Positions 28,284 through 37,511 of a stretch of DNA of 64,000 nucleotides are shown here, one piece after another. This DNA comes from Tenacibaculum adriaticum (GTDB taxonomy: Bacteria; Bacteroidota; Bacteroidia; Flavobacteriales; Flavobacteriaceae). Both the position numbers and the translations under genes were made by a program. The first letter of the stretch is position 1, and every line of letters starts with the position of its first letter. Under the pieces are notes generated by a model. The model did no database searches. It saw only the letters and a list, made by a program, of their open reading frames with translations, and was not told the origin of the DNA. The stretch is from the NCBI RefSeq assembly GCF_008124875.1, contig NZ_VNIA01000001.1, positions 946,721 through 1,010,720 of the forward strand, in the 5' to 3' direction.

Positions 28284-30638
28284 TTAAAACTTAAAAGTAG
28301 CTCCTACTAAAAAGTTTGTTCCAGCTTGTGGGTAATAATATGGAGTTGTTCCCCACATATATCCGTTTGAACTATATTCTTCATCGAAAATATTATTGAT
28401 CAATCCAGATAAGACGATTTCTTTAATTACGGATTTAGGTTTAAGAGTGTAACTTATATTCAAATCATTTACGAAATAACTGTCTAATGTTGATGCTGAC
28501 ATTTCCGTATTACTCATAAATTGAGAACCTACATATTTAGACAAGAAACTAACATTAAAATCTTCAATTGGGTTTACTACGATAGCATTACCAGCAATAA
28601 AATTTGGAGAATACGAAATATTAGTATCGCCTAAATTCGTAATTATAGTTCCGTCTGTTTCTTTTAAATCAATGTTTTTATTTTGACTTATAGTGAAATT
28701 TGGGACAACACTCAAATAATCTGAAATAGCAATATGAGCATCAACTTCTAATCCTAAACGGTAGCTTTCACCAATATTTGCTCTAATAGGTGATCCTACA
28801 TTGTCAATTTCACCAGTTAACGCCAATTGATCTGTATAAAACATATAATAAATGTTGGTGTTTACTTTAATGTTTTTAGTGTTAAAACGCCAACCCAATT
28901 CAAAATCGTCTAACTGTTCTGGTTTTGGATTTCCATTTTCATAATCAGTACGGTTTGGTTCTCTATTCGCACGTGCGTATGAAAAGTATAAGCTGTTATT
29001 ATTATTTAAATTATAATTAATTCCAGCTTTTGGGTTGAAAAAGTTAAAAGTATCATTTACTAAAGTAGCCTGTACTCCGTTAGCTTTGTAACTTACATTT
29101 CTATTTTGAAGATCTGCAAATAATGAAATATTATTGTTTAATTTATAAGTAGCTTTTGCAAATAAATTGAAGTCTTCTTTGTTTCCGAAATCATCATAAT
29201 AATGATCCCTAATCTCACTATCAGAAGCATAACGAGCCCAAATAATTTCACCAAAATGATCACCTTCATATCTATTCCATGCACCACCGAATAAAATATC
29301 CCAATTATCGTTTTTATAGTTTAGGTTGTATGTAATTCCATAGAAATCATTGTCGAGCCATTTTCTTCTAATAAGATCAGTAGAATTTATCGTTTCAGTA
29401 CCAATAGTAATTGGTGTTAAGTTATAATCAGCAAAATCATCATCTTGCTTATATTGCTCGTAAAAACCTCTTCCGTAAGTATAATGAACGGCAATATTAG
29501 AAGACAAGTTATCAGAATATTTTTGATTCCAATGTAACTGATAATGATCTTGTTTGTAGTCATCTACTTCATTATCGTAATACCCTGTAACTCCATTTTC
29601 ATCCCATAAAGCTCCAGCAGAATTAAACGTGCGATCAGTTTTTAATGTTTCTCCATCGTTACCATTCCATGATTGATACGTAATTTCATGGCCACCAAAA
29701 ACTAAGGTTTTAATTAAAGTGTTTTCATCAACATAACTTCCTTGTAAAAAGTATGATTTTAAATCAGAAGAAGCCCTGTCTATATAACCATCTGAAGAAA
29801 TTTTAGAAACACGACCAGTAAAACTTACATGATCATTTAATTTTCCAGTTCCAGCTTTTGCAGTATATTTTTGAGTATTAAAAGAACCAAAAGAAGTTGC
29901 AACTTCTCCAAAAGCAGTATTTGAATCGCTATCTGTTAATACATTTAAACTCGCACCAAAAGCACCAGCTCCGTTTGTTGAAGTTCCAACCCCACGTTGT
30001 AATTGAATACTTTGTGTAGAAGATGCAAAATCAGGCATGTTTACCCAAAAAGTTCCTTGACTTTCAGCATCGTTATACGGAATTCCATTGATGGTAACAT
30101 TTACACGAGAAGCATCTGAACCACGAACACGAATCCCTGTATAACCTACACCCGCACCAGCATCTGAGGTGGTAACGACAGAAGGTAGGTAATTCATTAG
30201 AACAGGAATGTCTTGTCCTAAATTACGTTTTTCAAGTTCTTTTTTGGTTAGGTTAGAGTGTGTAACTGGTGCATCTGCTTTTACACGAACGGCAGAAACT
30301 AAAACTTCGTCCAACACATTTTCTTCGGAAGTTAAGTCGAAAATAATGTTTGAATCATTAGTAGAAACTTCACGCTTTATGGAATAAAAACCAACATGTG
30401 AAATTTCGATAATGTGTTTACCTTTCGGAACTTTAATTTGAAAGTTTCCTTCAAGATCGGTAGATGAACCTTTTTTAAGTTCATGAATAACAACTGTAGC
30501 TCCCATTAAAGGCTCTTGATTGTTATTAACTACTTTCCCAGATAAAATGACGGATTGCGCTTGTGCAGATAAAGTGACAAACAAAAGTAAAAAAGGCATT
30601 AATTTTTTAGCTTTTTTACAGATTAAAATTAGATTCAT
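28284..30638 (-). CDS. TonB-dependent receptor under TPP riboswitch control (probable thiamine receptor)
   Basis: A 784-residue outer-membrane protein. It has a signal peptide, a carboxypeptidase-regulatory-like beta-sandwich (SGKVVNNNQEPLMGATVVI), a plug domain (VRVRGSDASRVNVTINGIPYNDAESQ region) and a 22-strand-type barrel ending in an aromatic strand (LVGATFKF). Such receptors import large or scarce nutrients with TonB energy. The TPP riboswitch in its leader implies thiamine or a thiamine precursor or phosphate as cargo; that comes from the regulatory element, not from the receptor sequence itself. No other gene is in the unit. Confidence 0.9.
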   Translation of the reverse strand: MNLILICKKAKKLMPFLLLFVTLSAQAQSVILSGKVVNNNQEPLMGATVVIHELKKGSSTDLEGNFQIKVPKGKHIIEISHVGFYSIKREVSTNDSNIIFDLTSEENVLDEVLVSAVRVKADAPVTHSNLTKKELEKRNLGQDIPVLMNYLPSVVTTSDAGAGVGYTGIRVRGSDASRVNVTINGIPYNDAESQGTFWVNMPDFASSTQSIQLQRGVGTSTNGAGAFGASLNVLTDSDSNTAFGEVATSFGSFNTQKYTAKAGTGKLNDHVSFTGRVSKISSDGYIDRASSDLKSYFLQGSYVDENTLIKTLVFGGHEITYQSWNGNDGETLKTDRTFNSAGALWDENGVTGYYDNEVDDYKQDHYQLHWNQKYSDNLSSNIAVHYTYGRGFYEQYKQDDDFADYNLTPITIGTETINSTDLIRRKWLDNDFYGITYNLNYKNDNWDILFGGAWNRYEGDHFGEIIWARYASDSEIRDHYYDDFGNKEDFNLFAKATYKLNNNISLFADLQNRNVSYKANGVQATLVNDTFNFFNPKAGINYNLNNNNSLYFSYARANREPNRTDYENGNPKPEQLDDFELGWRFNTKNIKVNTNIYYMFYTDQLALTGEIDNVGSPIRANIGESYRLGLEVDAHIAISDYLSVVPNFTISQNKNIDLKETDGTIITNLGDTNISYSPNFIAGNAIVVNPIEDFNVSFLSKYVGSQFMSNTEMSASTLDSYFVNDLNISYTLKPKSVIKEIVLSGLINNIFDEEYSSNGYMWGTTPYYYPQAGTNFLVGATFKF

Positions 30639-30669
30639 TTTTAAATAAATTAAAATGAATAAAAAGAGG

Positions 30670-30700
30670 CAATTATTCTGTTGTTTTTGAATAATTAATA
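30670..30700 (-). promoter_or_regulatory. Possible expression-platform hairpin of the TPP riboswitch
   Basis: On the minus strand AATTATTC and GAATAATT pair across a ten-base loop and are followed by GCCTCTTTTTATT, between the aptamer and the receptor start. It could be a weak terminator controlled by the aptamer; this is suggested by position and shape only. Confidence 0.35.
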
Positions 30701-30734
30701 GTTCGATAAATTAACGTAATTATACGTAGACTTA

Positions 30735-30822
30735 ACGTTCATTTTCCCTAAACAGCATTACCTGTTCTAGGTTCATTGGGTATGATCTCAGCCGATATAG
30801 GCACCCCTTTACGAGAACGAGG
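30735..30822 (-). promoter_or_regulatory. TPP (thiamine pyrophosphate) riboswitch aptamer
   Basis: The minus strand carries the conserved thi-box pieces in order: GGGGTGCC, GGCTGAGAT, ATACCC, then GAACCT, the P5 stem AACAG/CTGTT with the conserved AATGC loop edge, and closing TTAGGGAA. These are the universally conserved TPP-aptamer segments. It precedes the TonB receptor by about 100 bases and should repress it when thiamine pyrophosphate is abundant. Confidence 0.93.
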
Positions 30823-30921
30823 CAAAATTATAGCAAATTTTGGAATAAACATGGAAAAAATCATAATTATTATAACTGGATATATTTTAATAATTTAGTA
30901 ATCTTAATTTCTCAAAATCAT

Positions 30922-31410
30922 ATGGGTAAAACATACAAACTAAAGGTTAACGAATCGTACGATTTTAATCTTAATAAAGAACAGATTACATCGTTAGATG
31001 TAGTTGAAAAACCGCAGAAAAAATACCATATTTTAGATAAAAATAAATCTTACCAAGCAGAGGTTCTTCAGTCTAATTTTAATAAAAAAACATATACAGT
31101 TCAGGTAAATGGAAATGCTTACGAAGTGAAAATTGCCGATGAATTGGATATGTTAATTAGTGAATTAGGGTTAGAAGCTACTGCAGAGAAAAAAGAAAAT
31201 GATATAAAAGCACCAATGCCAGGGCTTATCGTTTCTATTGATGTTGAAGTAGGGCAAGAAGTTGCAGAAGGTGACGGAATTTTAGTGTTGGAAGCCATGA
31301 AAATGGAAAACACATTAACTGCTCCAAGAAATGGTGTGATAAAAGCGATTACTATAAAAACAGGAGATAAAGTTGAGAAGAATACAGTTTTAATTGAAAT
31401 GGAGGAATAA
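30922..31410 (+). CDS. Biotin carboxyl carrier subunit of acyl-CoA carboxylase
   Basis: A 162-residue protein with an N-terminal oligomerisation part and a C-terminal biotinyl domain (95-162). The biotin-accepting lysine lies in EAMKMENT, about 35 residues before the C-terminus as usual, and the domain opens with IKAPMPGLIVSI. It carries the carboxybiotin arm between the two catalytic subunits encoded next. It lies divergent from the TPP-regulated receptor. Confidence 0.92.
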   Translation: MGKTYKLKVNESYDFNLNKEQITSLDVVEKPQKKYHILDKNKSYQAEVLQSNFNKKTYTVQVNGNAYEVKIADELDMLISELGLEATAEKKENDIKAPMPGLIVSIDVEVGQEVAEGDGILVLEAMKMENTLTAPRNGVIKAITIKTGDKVEKNTVLIEMEE

Positions 31411-31411
31411 A

Positions 31412-32860
31412 ATGAAGAAGATTTTAATAGCAAACAGAGGGGAAATTGCATTACGAGTAATGCGTTCTGCTAAAAAAATGGGAATTAAAACAGTAGCTGT
31501 TTTTTCAGAAGCTGATAGGAATGCGCCACATGTGAAATTTGCTGATGAAGCAGTTTGCATTGGACCTGCGCCCTCAAATCAATCCTATTTACTAGGAAAT
31601 AAAATTATTGAAGTAGCTAAGCAACTAGGAGTGGACGGGATTCATCCTGGATATGGATTTTTAAGTGAAAATGCAGCTTTTGGAGAAGCCGTTGCTAAAA
31701 GTGGTATCACGTTTATCGGTCCCAAATCATATGCGATTAAGGTAATGGGAAGCAAGTTAGCAGCTAAAGATGCGGTGAAAGCTTACGATATACCAATGGT
31801 TCCTGGAATTGATGAGGCAGTTACGGATGTGGCGTATGCCTCAAAAATAGCTGATGAAATAGGATACCCTATCTTAATTAAAGCTTCGGCAGGAGGTGGA
31901 GGAAAAGGTATGCGTGTGGTTTATAAAGCTGAAGATATAAAAGAACAAATGCAGCGAGCTATTTCTGAAGCAGAATCTGCTTTTGGAGATGGTTCTGTAT
32001 TTATTGAAAAATATGTGAGTTCACCTCGTCATATTGAAATTCAAGTGTTGGCAGATAGTCATGGAAATGTGGTGCATTTGTTTGAGCGTGAATGTTCGGT
32101 ACAACGTCGTCATCAAAAAGTAGTAGAAGAAGCTCCATCGAGTGTATTAACACCTGAGATTCGTCAAAAAATGGGAGAAGCTGCAGTAAAAGTAGCAAAA
32201 GCGTGCGATTATTTAGGAGCCGGAACCGTTGAGTTTTTATTAGATGAAAACAAAAATTTCTATTTTTTAGAAATGAATACACGTTTACAAGTTGAGCATC
32301 CGGTAACTGAATTGATTACTGGAGTTGATTTGGTGGAAGAGCAAATAAAGATTGCTCGTGGAGAAGCGTTGTCATTTACGCAAGACGATTTAAAAATTAA
32401 CGGTCATTCATTAGAATTACGTGTATATGCAGAAGATCCTTTACATGATTTTATGCCAAGTATTGGCACCTTAGAAACGTATCAAATTCCGGTAGGAGAA
32501 AATATAAGAGTGGATGATGGTTTTGAAGAAGGAATGGAAATACCTATTTATTACGATCCAATGATTTCAAAGCTGATAACTTACGGTAAAACACGTGAAG
32601 AAGCTATTGAATTGATGAAACAAGCCATCAGTAATTATAAAATAAAGGGAATTGAAACGACCTTGTCTTTTGGTAAGTTTGTATGTGAACATGAGGCGTT
32701 TACTTCAGGTAATTTTGATACGCATTTTGTTAAGAATTATTATTCACCAGAAAGTTTAGAAACGACCTTTAAAACGGAAGCAGAAATTGCTGCAAAAGTT
32801 GCTTTGCAACATTATTTAAAAGAACAACAAATCTTAAAAGTGCCTACTCGTGAAATCTAA
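31412..32860 (+). CDS. Biotin carboxylase subunit of acyl-CoA carboxylase
   Basis: A 482-residue ATP-grasp enzyme that carboxylates biotin. The start was set at [18 protein letters not shown], the invariant family N-terminus, one base after the carrier gene's stop. Visible motifs are GGGGKGMR (ATP lid), [31 protein letters not shown] and the catalytic R/E block after it. It closely follows the AccC/PccA family without a fused biotin domain, consistent with the separate carrier upstream. Confidence 0.94.
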   Translation: MKKILIANRGEIALRVMRSAKKMGIKTVAVFSEADRNAPHVKFADEAVCIGPAPSNQSYLLGNKIIEVAKQLGVDGIHPGYGFLSENAAFGEAVAKSGITFIGPKSYAIKVMGSKLAAKDAVKAYDIPMVPGIDEAVTDVAYASKIADEIGYPILIKASAGGGGKGMRVVYKAEDIKEQMQRAISEAESAFGDGSVFIEKYVSSPRHIEIQVLADSHGNVVHLFERECSVQRRHQKVVEEAPSSVLTPEIRQKMGEAAVKVAKACDYLGAGTVEFLLDENKNFYFLEMNTRLQVEHPVTELITGVDLVEEQIKIARGEALSFTQDDLKINGHSLELRVYAEDPLHDFMPSIGTLETYQIPVGENIRVDDGFEEGMEIPIYYDPMISKLITYGKTREEAIELMKQAISNYKIKGIETTLSFGKFVCEHEAFTSGNFDTHFVKNYYSPESLETTFKTEAEIAAKVALQHYLKEQQILKVPTREI

Positions 32861-34391
32861 AATAGAACAATTACAAGATAAAATAGCTGAAGCCAAATTA
32901 GGTGGAGGACAAAAACGTATTGACCGTCAACATCAGAAAGGAAAATTAACTGCTCGTGAACGAATAGATTATTTTTTAGATGAAGGTTCTTTTGAAGAAG
33001 TCGGTATTTTAGTTACGCATCGTACTACCGATTTTGGAATGGACAAACAAAAGTTTTATGGAGATGGTGTAGTAACAGGTTACGGAACAGTAAATGGTCG
33101 TTTGGTGTACGTGTTTGCACAAGATTTTACGGTTTTTGGAGGTTCTCTTTCTGAAACTCATGCTGAGAAAATCTGTAAGATTATGGATTTAGCTGTGAAA
33201 ATTGGAGCTCCGTTAATTGGATTAAATGATTCAGGGGGAGCACGTATTCAAGAAGGAGTTCGTTCGTTAGGTGGTTATGCGGATATTTTTTACAGAAATG
33301 TACAAGCATCCGGAGTAATTCCTCAAATTTCGGCAATTATGGGGCCTTGTGCAGGAGGAGCGGTGTATTCACCAGCAATGACCGATTTTACCATTATGGT
33401 TGAGAATTCGAGTTATATGTTTGTTACCGGACCTAACGTAGTAAAAACGGTTACTAATGAAGAAGTGACCTCGGAAGAATTAGGTGGAGCGAGTACGCAT
33501 TCAACAAAATCTGGAGTTACACATTTAACAGCTGCGAATGATGTACAATGTTTAGAAGATATTAAAACATTGTTGAGCTATATGCCTCAAAATAATCAAG
33601 AAACTCCTCATAAATTATCGTTCGAATTGGATGATGAGTTCCGTGAGGAATTAGCAAATATTGTTCCTGATAATGCGAATAAGCCCTACGATATGCATGC
33701 TGTAATCGACGGAATTGCAGATACAGATTCTTTCTTTGAAATTCATAAAGATTATGCTGATAATATTGTTGTTGGTTTTGCTCGTTTAGGAGGAAGGAGT
33801 ATTGGGATTGTAGCCAATCAACCGATGAGTTTAGCGGGTTGTTTAGATGTGAATAGTTCTAAAAAAGCAGCGCGTTTTACGCGTTTTTGCGATTGTTTTA
33901 ACATTCCGTTATTGGTATTAGTAGATGTACCTGGGTTTTTACCGGGAACCGATCAAGAATGGAATGCAATTATTACCAATGGAGCAAAGTTACTATATGC
34001 ATTAAGTGAAGCAACGGTGCCAAGAGTGAGTGTAATTACACGTAAAGCGTACGGTGGAGCCTATGATGTAATGAACTCAAAACACATTGGAGCTGATATG
34101 AATTTTGCGTGGCCTTCTGCAGAAATTGCAGTAATGGGAGCAAAAGGAGCCAGTGAAATTATCTTTAAAAAGGAAATTGCCGAAGCTGAAGATCATGAGG
34201 CTAAATTAGCAGAGAAAGAAGCTGAGTATGCTGAGTTATTTGCAAATCCGTATACAGCTGCTGAAAGAGGATTTGTAGACGAGGTAATTTTACCGCAAGA
34301 AACTCGTAGAAAGTTAATCAAAGCTTTTGCGATGTTAGAAGGTAAAAAAGTAGAAAGACCGAATAGAAAACACGGAAATATTCCATTATAA
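32850..34391 (+). CDS. Carboxyltransferase subunit of acyl-CoA (probably propionyl-CoA) carboxylase
   Basis: A 513-residue enzyme of the PccB type with two crotonase-like halves. Oxyanion-hole glycines are seen in [12 protein letters not shown] and GPCAGGAVY, and the second half has VDVPGFLPG and [11 protein letters not shown]. It starts at a GTG overlapping the previous gene by 11 bases. Single-chain beta subunits of this type use propionyl-CoA or acetyl-CoA; propionyl-CoA is likelier by family, but the substrate is not proven. Confidence 0.92.
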   Translation: MKSKIEQLQDKIAEAKLGGGQKRIDRQHQKGKLTARERIDYFLDEGSFEEVGILVTHRTTDFGMDKQKFYGDGVVTGYGTVNGRLVYVFAQDFTVFGGSLSETHAEKICKIMDLAVKIGAPLIGLNDSGGARIQEGVRSLGGYADIFYRNVQASGVIPQISAIMGPCAGGAVYSPAMTDFTIMVENSSYMFVTGPNVVKTVTNEEVTSEELGGASTHSTKSGVTHLTAANDVQCLEDIKTLLSYMPQNNQETPHKLSFELDDEFREELANIVPDNANKPYDMHAVIDGIADTDSFFEIHKDYADNIVVGFARLGGRSIGIVANQPMSLAGCLDVNSSKKAARFTRFCDCFNIPLLVLVDVPGFLPGTDQEWNAIITNGAKLLYALSEATVPRVSVITRKAYGGAYDVMNSKHIGADMNFAWPSAEIAVMGAKGASEIIFKKEIAEAEDHEAKLAEKEAEYAELFANPYTAAERGFVDEVILPQETRRKLIKAFAMLEGKKVERPNRKHGNIPL

Positions 34392-34402
34392 AAACTTCAA
34401 TT

Positions 34403-34798
34403 ATGAGTACATCTAAAGGATTAATAAAATGGCATGAGTTTGTAAAAACAAGAAATACATCAAATTTGGATGAATTTATTGATGATAATGCGGTTTTATA
34501 TTCGCCAGTTGTGTGGACTCCTGTAGAGGGAAAATTTATGGTTACCATGTATTTAATGGCTGCGGCTAAAATTATAGCAAACGATCATTTTAAATATGTT
34601 AGAGAAGTTGTTGATAAAGAGAATGCTATTTTAGAATTTGCAACAGAAATAGATGGAATTACCGTTGAAGGTGTTGATATGGTAACGTTTACTGATGAAG
34701 GGAAATTGAAAGAAATAAAAGTGATGATACGACCTTTAAAAGCAGTCAATATTGTGCATCAAAAAATGGGAGAGTATTTAGAAAAGATGAAAGGCTAG
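34403..34798 (+). CDS. SnoaL/NTF2-like protein
   Basis: A 131-residue protein with the cone-shaped NTF2-like fold pattern: an N-terminal helix (LIKWHEFVKTRNTSNLDEFIDDNAVLYSPVVWTP), a long curved sheet and the terminal strand KEIKVMIRPLKAV. Members range from hydrolases and isomerases to ligand-binding proteins; no catalytic residue set can be assigned. It follows the carboxylase operon by 11 bases, so it may be co-transcribed. Its 3' end overlaps the convergent arfB by four bases. Confidence 0.75.
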   Translation: MSTSKGLIKWHEFVKTRNTSNLDEFIDDNAVLYSPVVWTPVEGKFMVTMYLMAAAKIIANDHFKYVREVVDKENAILEFATEIDGITVEGVDMVTFTDEGKLKEIKVMIRPLKAVNIVHQKMGEYLEKMKG

Positions 34799-35199
34799 TC
34801 TAAACGGGGTTTTTTACGTAGTGATTTTTTAAATGCATGCTTGCGTTTGTTTTCTGCTTTTTTAAGAATTGAAGATTTACTAGGTTTTGTCGCTTTTCTA
34901 ACTTTAGGTCGTTTTAATCCTTGTTTGATGATTTCTAAAAAACGTTGAATTGCAATTTCTTTATTTCTGTGTTGTGAACGACTTTCTTGAGAGGTAAGAA
35001 TGAGAATGTTCTCTTTGGTTAGTTTAGCGGATAAATTTTTAAGCAACAATTCCTTTTCTTCTTCAGACAATCCTTCGGAAGCTGGTAGGTTAAAAGATAA
35101 CTCAATTTTAGAGGAAACTTTATTTACATGTTGTCCACCAGCACCCGAACTACGAATAGCTTTAAAGTTTAGTTCTCTTATAAGTTGTTCGGTATTCAT
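34795..35199 (-). CDS. arfB: Alternative ribosome-rescue factor ArfB (peptidyl-tRNA hydrolase)
   Basis: A 134-residue release-factor-like protein. The catalytic motif is RSSGAGGQHVNKV (GGQ at about residue 22). A long basic C-terminal tail (KPSKSSILKKAENKRKHAF and beyond) occupies the empty mRNA channel of stalled ribosomes. The length and tail distinguish it from RF1/RF2. It lies two bases downstream of the NadR-like gene and is probably co-transcribed with the vitamin cluster. Confidence 0.92.
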   Translation of the reverse strand: MNTEQLIRELNFKAIRSSGAGGQHVNKVSSKIELSFNLPASEGLSEEEKELLLKNLSAKLTKENILILTSQESRSQHRNKEIAIQRFLEIIKQGLKRPKVRKATKPSKSSILKKAENKRKHAFKKSLRKKPRLD

Positions 35200-35201
35200 T
35201 G

Positions 35202-35855
35202 TTAAATAGGGTAATTTGGATTGTCTAAATTTTGATGTAGAAAATGCATATCTAAATCAGATAACGTATCAGAAAAAGAATATAAGTTCTCTTTTTTTGC
35301 AAGGAGTTTATCTATTACTTCTGTAGCTTCCTTTAATCGTGTTTCCTTATCGCCTTTTAATAAAACATATGGGCGATTGTATTTTATTAGGGTGTTTTCA
35401 AAAGCTTTAAACATTTCTAAACGTTGTTCTGGTCTATCGCGTAAATCATCTTCTTCCCAAGGCGTATCTATATAGGTTAAAAAGTAAACATCATAGGTGT
35501 TTTCAATAGCAGCTTTATCTAGTTTAGGATCAACAAAACCACCATAATATTCTTCAGAATAGACTTTGGTTTCCAATAAATCGGTGTCGCAGATTAATAT
35601 TTTATCAGCTTTTCTTGCGAGTTCATTTTCTAATTGTATTTGTCCTTCCGCGATGGGAATTAAATCTTTTTGCTCACAAGTTTTACGTTCGTTATTCCAT
35701 TTATCTTGTAAAAACTCACGCGCATATTCAGGAGCCCAAACTGTATTGTAATGACGCGCTAACTGACCAGAGAGAGTTGTTTTTCCGGTGCTTTCAGGTC
35801 CAAATAAAACTACCTTTATAAGGTTGATAGGTTGTTGTTTAAGTGTTTTTTCCAT
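35202..35855 (-). CDS. NadR-like P-loop kinase
   Basis: A 217-residue ATPase with the P-loop FGPESTGKTTL, then WAPEYAREF and an ICDTDLLETKVYSE block typical of the ribosylnicotinamide-kinase domain of NadR. The adenylyltransferase domain of full NadR is absent. It overlaps the PnuC-like gene by 40 bases, a tight coupling that suggests transport followed by phosphorylation of the imported vitamin. Nicotinamide riboside is the textbook substrate. The thiamine-binding-type protein at the head of the operon raises thiamine as an alternative. Confidence 0.85.
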   Translation of the reverse strand: MEKTLKQQPINLIKVVLFGPESTGKTTLSGQLARHYNTVWAPEYAREFLQDKWNNERKTCEQKDLIPIAEGQIQLENELARKADKILICDTDLLETKVYSEEYYGGFVDPKLDKAAIENTYDVYFLTYIDTPWEEDDLRDRPEQRLEMFKAFENTLIKYNRPYVLLKGDKETRLKEATEVIDKLLAKKENLYSFSDTLSDLDMHFLHQNLDNPNYPI

Positions 35856-36448
35856 GCTAAATATCCTGAGATTGCTATAAAGGTAAAGATTAAATATTGA
35901 AAGCTAGTAAAGGTAAAGCCTTTATAAAAGTATAAGGGAACAGAAATTATATCACCAATAATCCAGTAAATCCAGTTTTCAATTTTTCGTTTTGCCATGA
36001 GCCACATTCCTACAAAAAAGATGGCTGTGGTAACTGTATCAACATATGCTGTCCAGCTCGTCCATTTATCAAAAAAGGTATACACAGCGTATACAAATAG
36101 AAGTGTTCCTAAAAAGATGAACACACTTTGTTTTTTCTCTTTGGATGTGGTTTCTGAAATTGGAGTTACATGAGTTTCGTCCACTTTACTAGTCCAAATA
36201 TACCATCCGTATACACTCATGATAAAATAGTAACCGTTGATCATCATATCACCTAACAATTCCCATTTTAATAATAGATAAACAAAAATTACAGTACTAA
36301 CCATTCCTGTTGGAAAGACCAGAATATTATTCTTTTTAGAATACCAAACCGATAAAAAACCGAAGATAACTGCGATGATTTCTAAAGAAATATCTAGAGT
36401 TGAATATTCGTAATACTGCCCGAAGAAAAAATCAAAAATGTGGTTCAT
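35816..36448 (-). CDS. pnuC: PnuC-family vitamin transporter
   Basis: A 210-residue protein with about seven membrane helices and the PnuC signature ENWIYWIIGDIISVPLYFYK near the C-terminus. PnuC proteins move nicotinamide riboside, and relatives carry thiamine (PnuT) or riboflavin by facilitated diffusion with metabolic trapping by a kinase. The kinase gene overlaps it by 40 bases downstream and a thiamine-binding-type gene overlaps it by 17 bases upstream. The exact vitamin is unresolved. Confidence 0.9.
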   Translation of the reverse strand: MNHIFDFFFGQYYEYSTLDISLEIIAVIFGFLSVWYSKKNNILVFPTGMVSTVIFVYLLLKWELLGDMMINGYYFIMSVYGWYIWTSKVDETHVTPISETTSKEKKQSVFIFLGTLLFVYAVYTFFDKWTSWTAYVDTVTTAIFFVGMWLMAKRKIENWIYWIIGDIISVPLYFYKGFTFTSFQYLIFTFIAISGYLAWKKHLNNNLSTL

Positions 36449-36692
36449 AGTCGCTACGATCAGATTTTACAATTTTCATATATAATAAACCTTTGTCAAT
36501 TAATTCAAAAGCTTCTTTTATTTCGGTGGTTAAGAGTTGCATTACTTGATCATATTCTCCATACACTTGAGTACTTAAAGGGTTTTCAAGAACAGTTAAA
36601 CCTGATTCTCTTAATTTTTTAATAAAGTTTATGATAGGTTCTTCAAATTCGTTTTGAAGAGGAGTGAGGGTGAGTTCTACTGAAATGTTCAT
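36432..36692 (-). CDS. MTH1187/YkoF-type thiamine-binding protein
   Basis: An 86-residue protein matching the DUF77 (MTH1187/YqgV) fold: MNISVELTLTPL strand, helix FEEPIINFIKKLRESGL, then a strand containing STQVYGEYDQVMQLLTTEIK. Members have been shown or proposed to bind thiamine or its pyrimidine half. Being the first gene of a unit with a PnuC transporter and a P-loop kinase, it hints at thiamine salvage. No TPP riboswitch is found in front of this operon. Confidence 0.75.
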   Translation of the reverse strand: MNISVELTLTPLQNEFEEPIINFIKKLRESGLTVLENPLSTQVYGEYDQVMQLLTTEIKEAFELIDKGLLYMKIVKSDRSDYEPHF

Positions 36693-36823
36693 TTTTTTGA
36701 ATGATAGTTATAGAACAAATATAAAGTTTGAAGATGTCATTCCTACGAAAGCAGTAATCTTTTTATAAGATTAACTTTCACTGAACTCACATTTATTTCC
36801 TACACAGGAATGATAAATCTTTT

Positions 36824-37450
36824 TTAAAATGCATACACACAAGTAAAACCATCTATTTCTAAGAAGTGCACATCATAACCAAATGTTTCTCCATCATATC
36901 TAATTTCAGCAGTGGTATTATCATTTTCGAACGAAAAATCTTCTACATAAATGTTTTCTAAAAAACGCAATTGTTTTTTTCCGTAGATTTTATACAAACT
37001 TTCTTTAGCTCCCCAAACAATGGTTAATTTACTAACCAAAGCCTCGTGGTTAGCGATCGTATTATATTCTTCAATAGGTGTAAACTTGTGCGCTATTTTT
37101 ACAATTTTATCACGTTGTTTTTCAATGTCAATTCCAACGGGTTTATTATCAGAAACAATTAAGGCAGAAAAAGTAAATGAGTGTGTGATAGAAATGTGTT
37201 TTCCGTTTTTTAAATGAGGCTTTCCAAATTCATCATAGACCAAATCATCATCAGCATAACCTACCTCTTTTAGTAAGTGCCTAACACTCAAAAACCCTCT
37301 TCGATGTATTTCAGATTTCATAGAACTGACTCTATCTGTACTGTTTTTAGTAAGTTGAATTCCAACAGATAACTCTTCAAAAGATTCTTCAATCTTCCAA
37401 ATCAATGCTTTAGTGTTTTCGTTTACCGTTAATGTTTTATAAAGAGGCAT
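36824..37450 (-). CDS. 4'-phosphopantetheinyl transferase
   Basis: A 208-residue Sfp/AcpT-like enzyme that loads the phosphopantetheine arm onto carrier proteins. The magnesium-binding motifs GIDIEKQRDKI and WGAKESLYKIYGKK are present, with ISITHSFTFSALI between the N- and C-terminal halves. It is divergent from ahcY. No polyketide or peptide synthetase lies nearby, so it probably serves fatty-acid ACP. Confidence 0.9.
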   Translation of the reverse strand: MPLYKTLTVNENTKALIWKIEESFEELSVGIQLTKNSTDRVSSMKSEIHRRGFLSVRHLLKEVGYADDDLVYDEFGKPHLKNGKHISITHSFTFSALIVSDNKPVGIDIEKQRDKIVKIAHKFTPIEEYNTIANHEALVSKLTIVWGAKESLYKIYGKKQLRFLENIYVEDFSFENDNTTAEIRYDGETFGYDVHFLEIDGFTCVYAF

Positions 37451-37469
37451 ATTTTAAAAAGTTATTCCG

Positions 37470-37477
37470 TAATTTTG
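37470..37477 (+). promoter_or_regulatory. Candidate -7 element of ahcY (TAATTTTG)
   Basis: TAATTTTG matches TAnnTTTG and lies 34 bases before the ahcY ATG. No S-adenosylmethionine or S-adenosylhomocysteine riboswitch was recognised in the short leader. Confidence 0.5.
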
Positions 37478-37511
37478 CAATTCTTAAAATTGAAATTAAA
37501 TATACAAAAAT

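Noticed and set aside
37451..37511. SAM- or SAH-type riboswitch in front of ahcY
   Set aside because: The leader after the candidate promoter is under 35 nt, AT-rich and without conserved aptamer segments.
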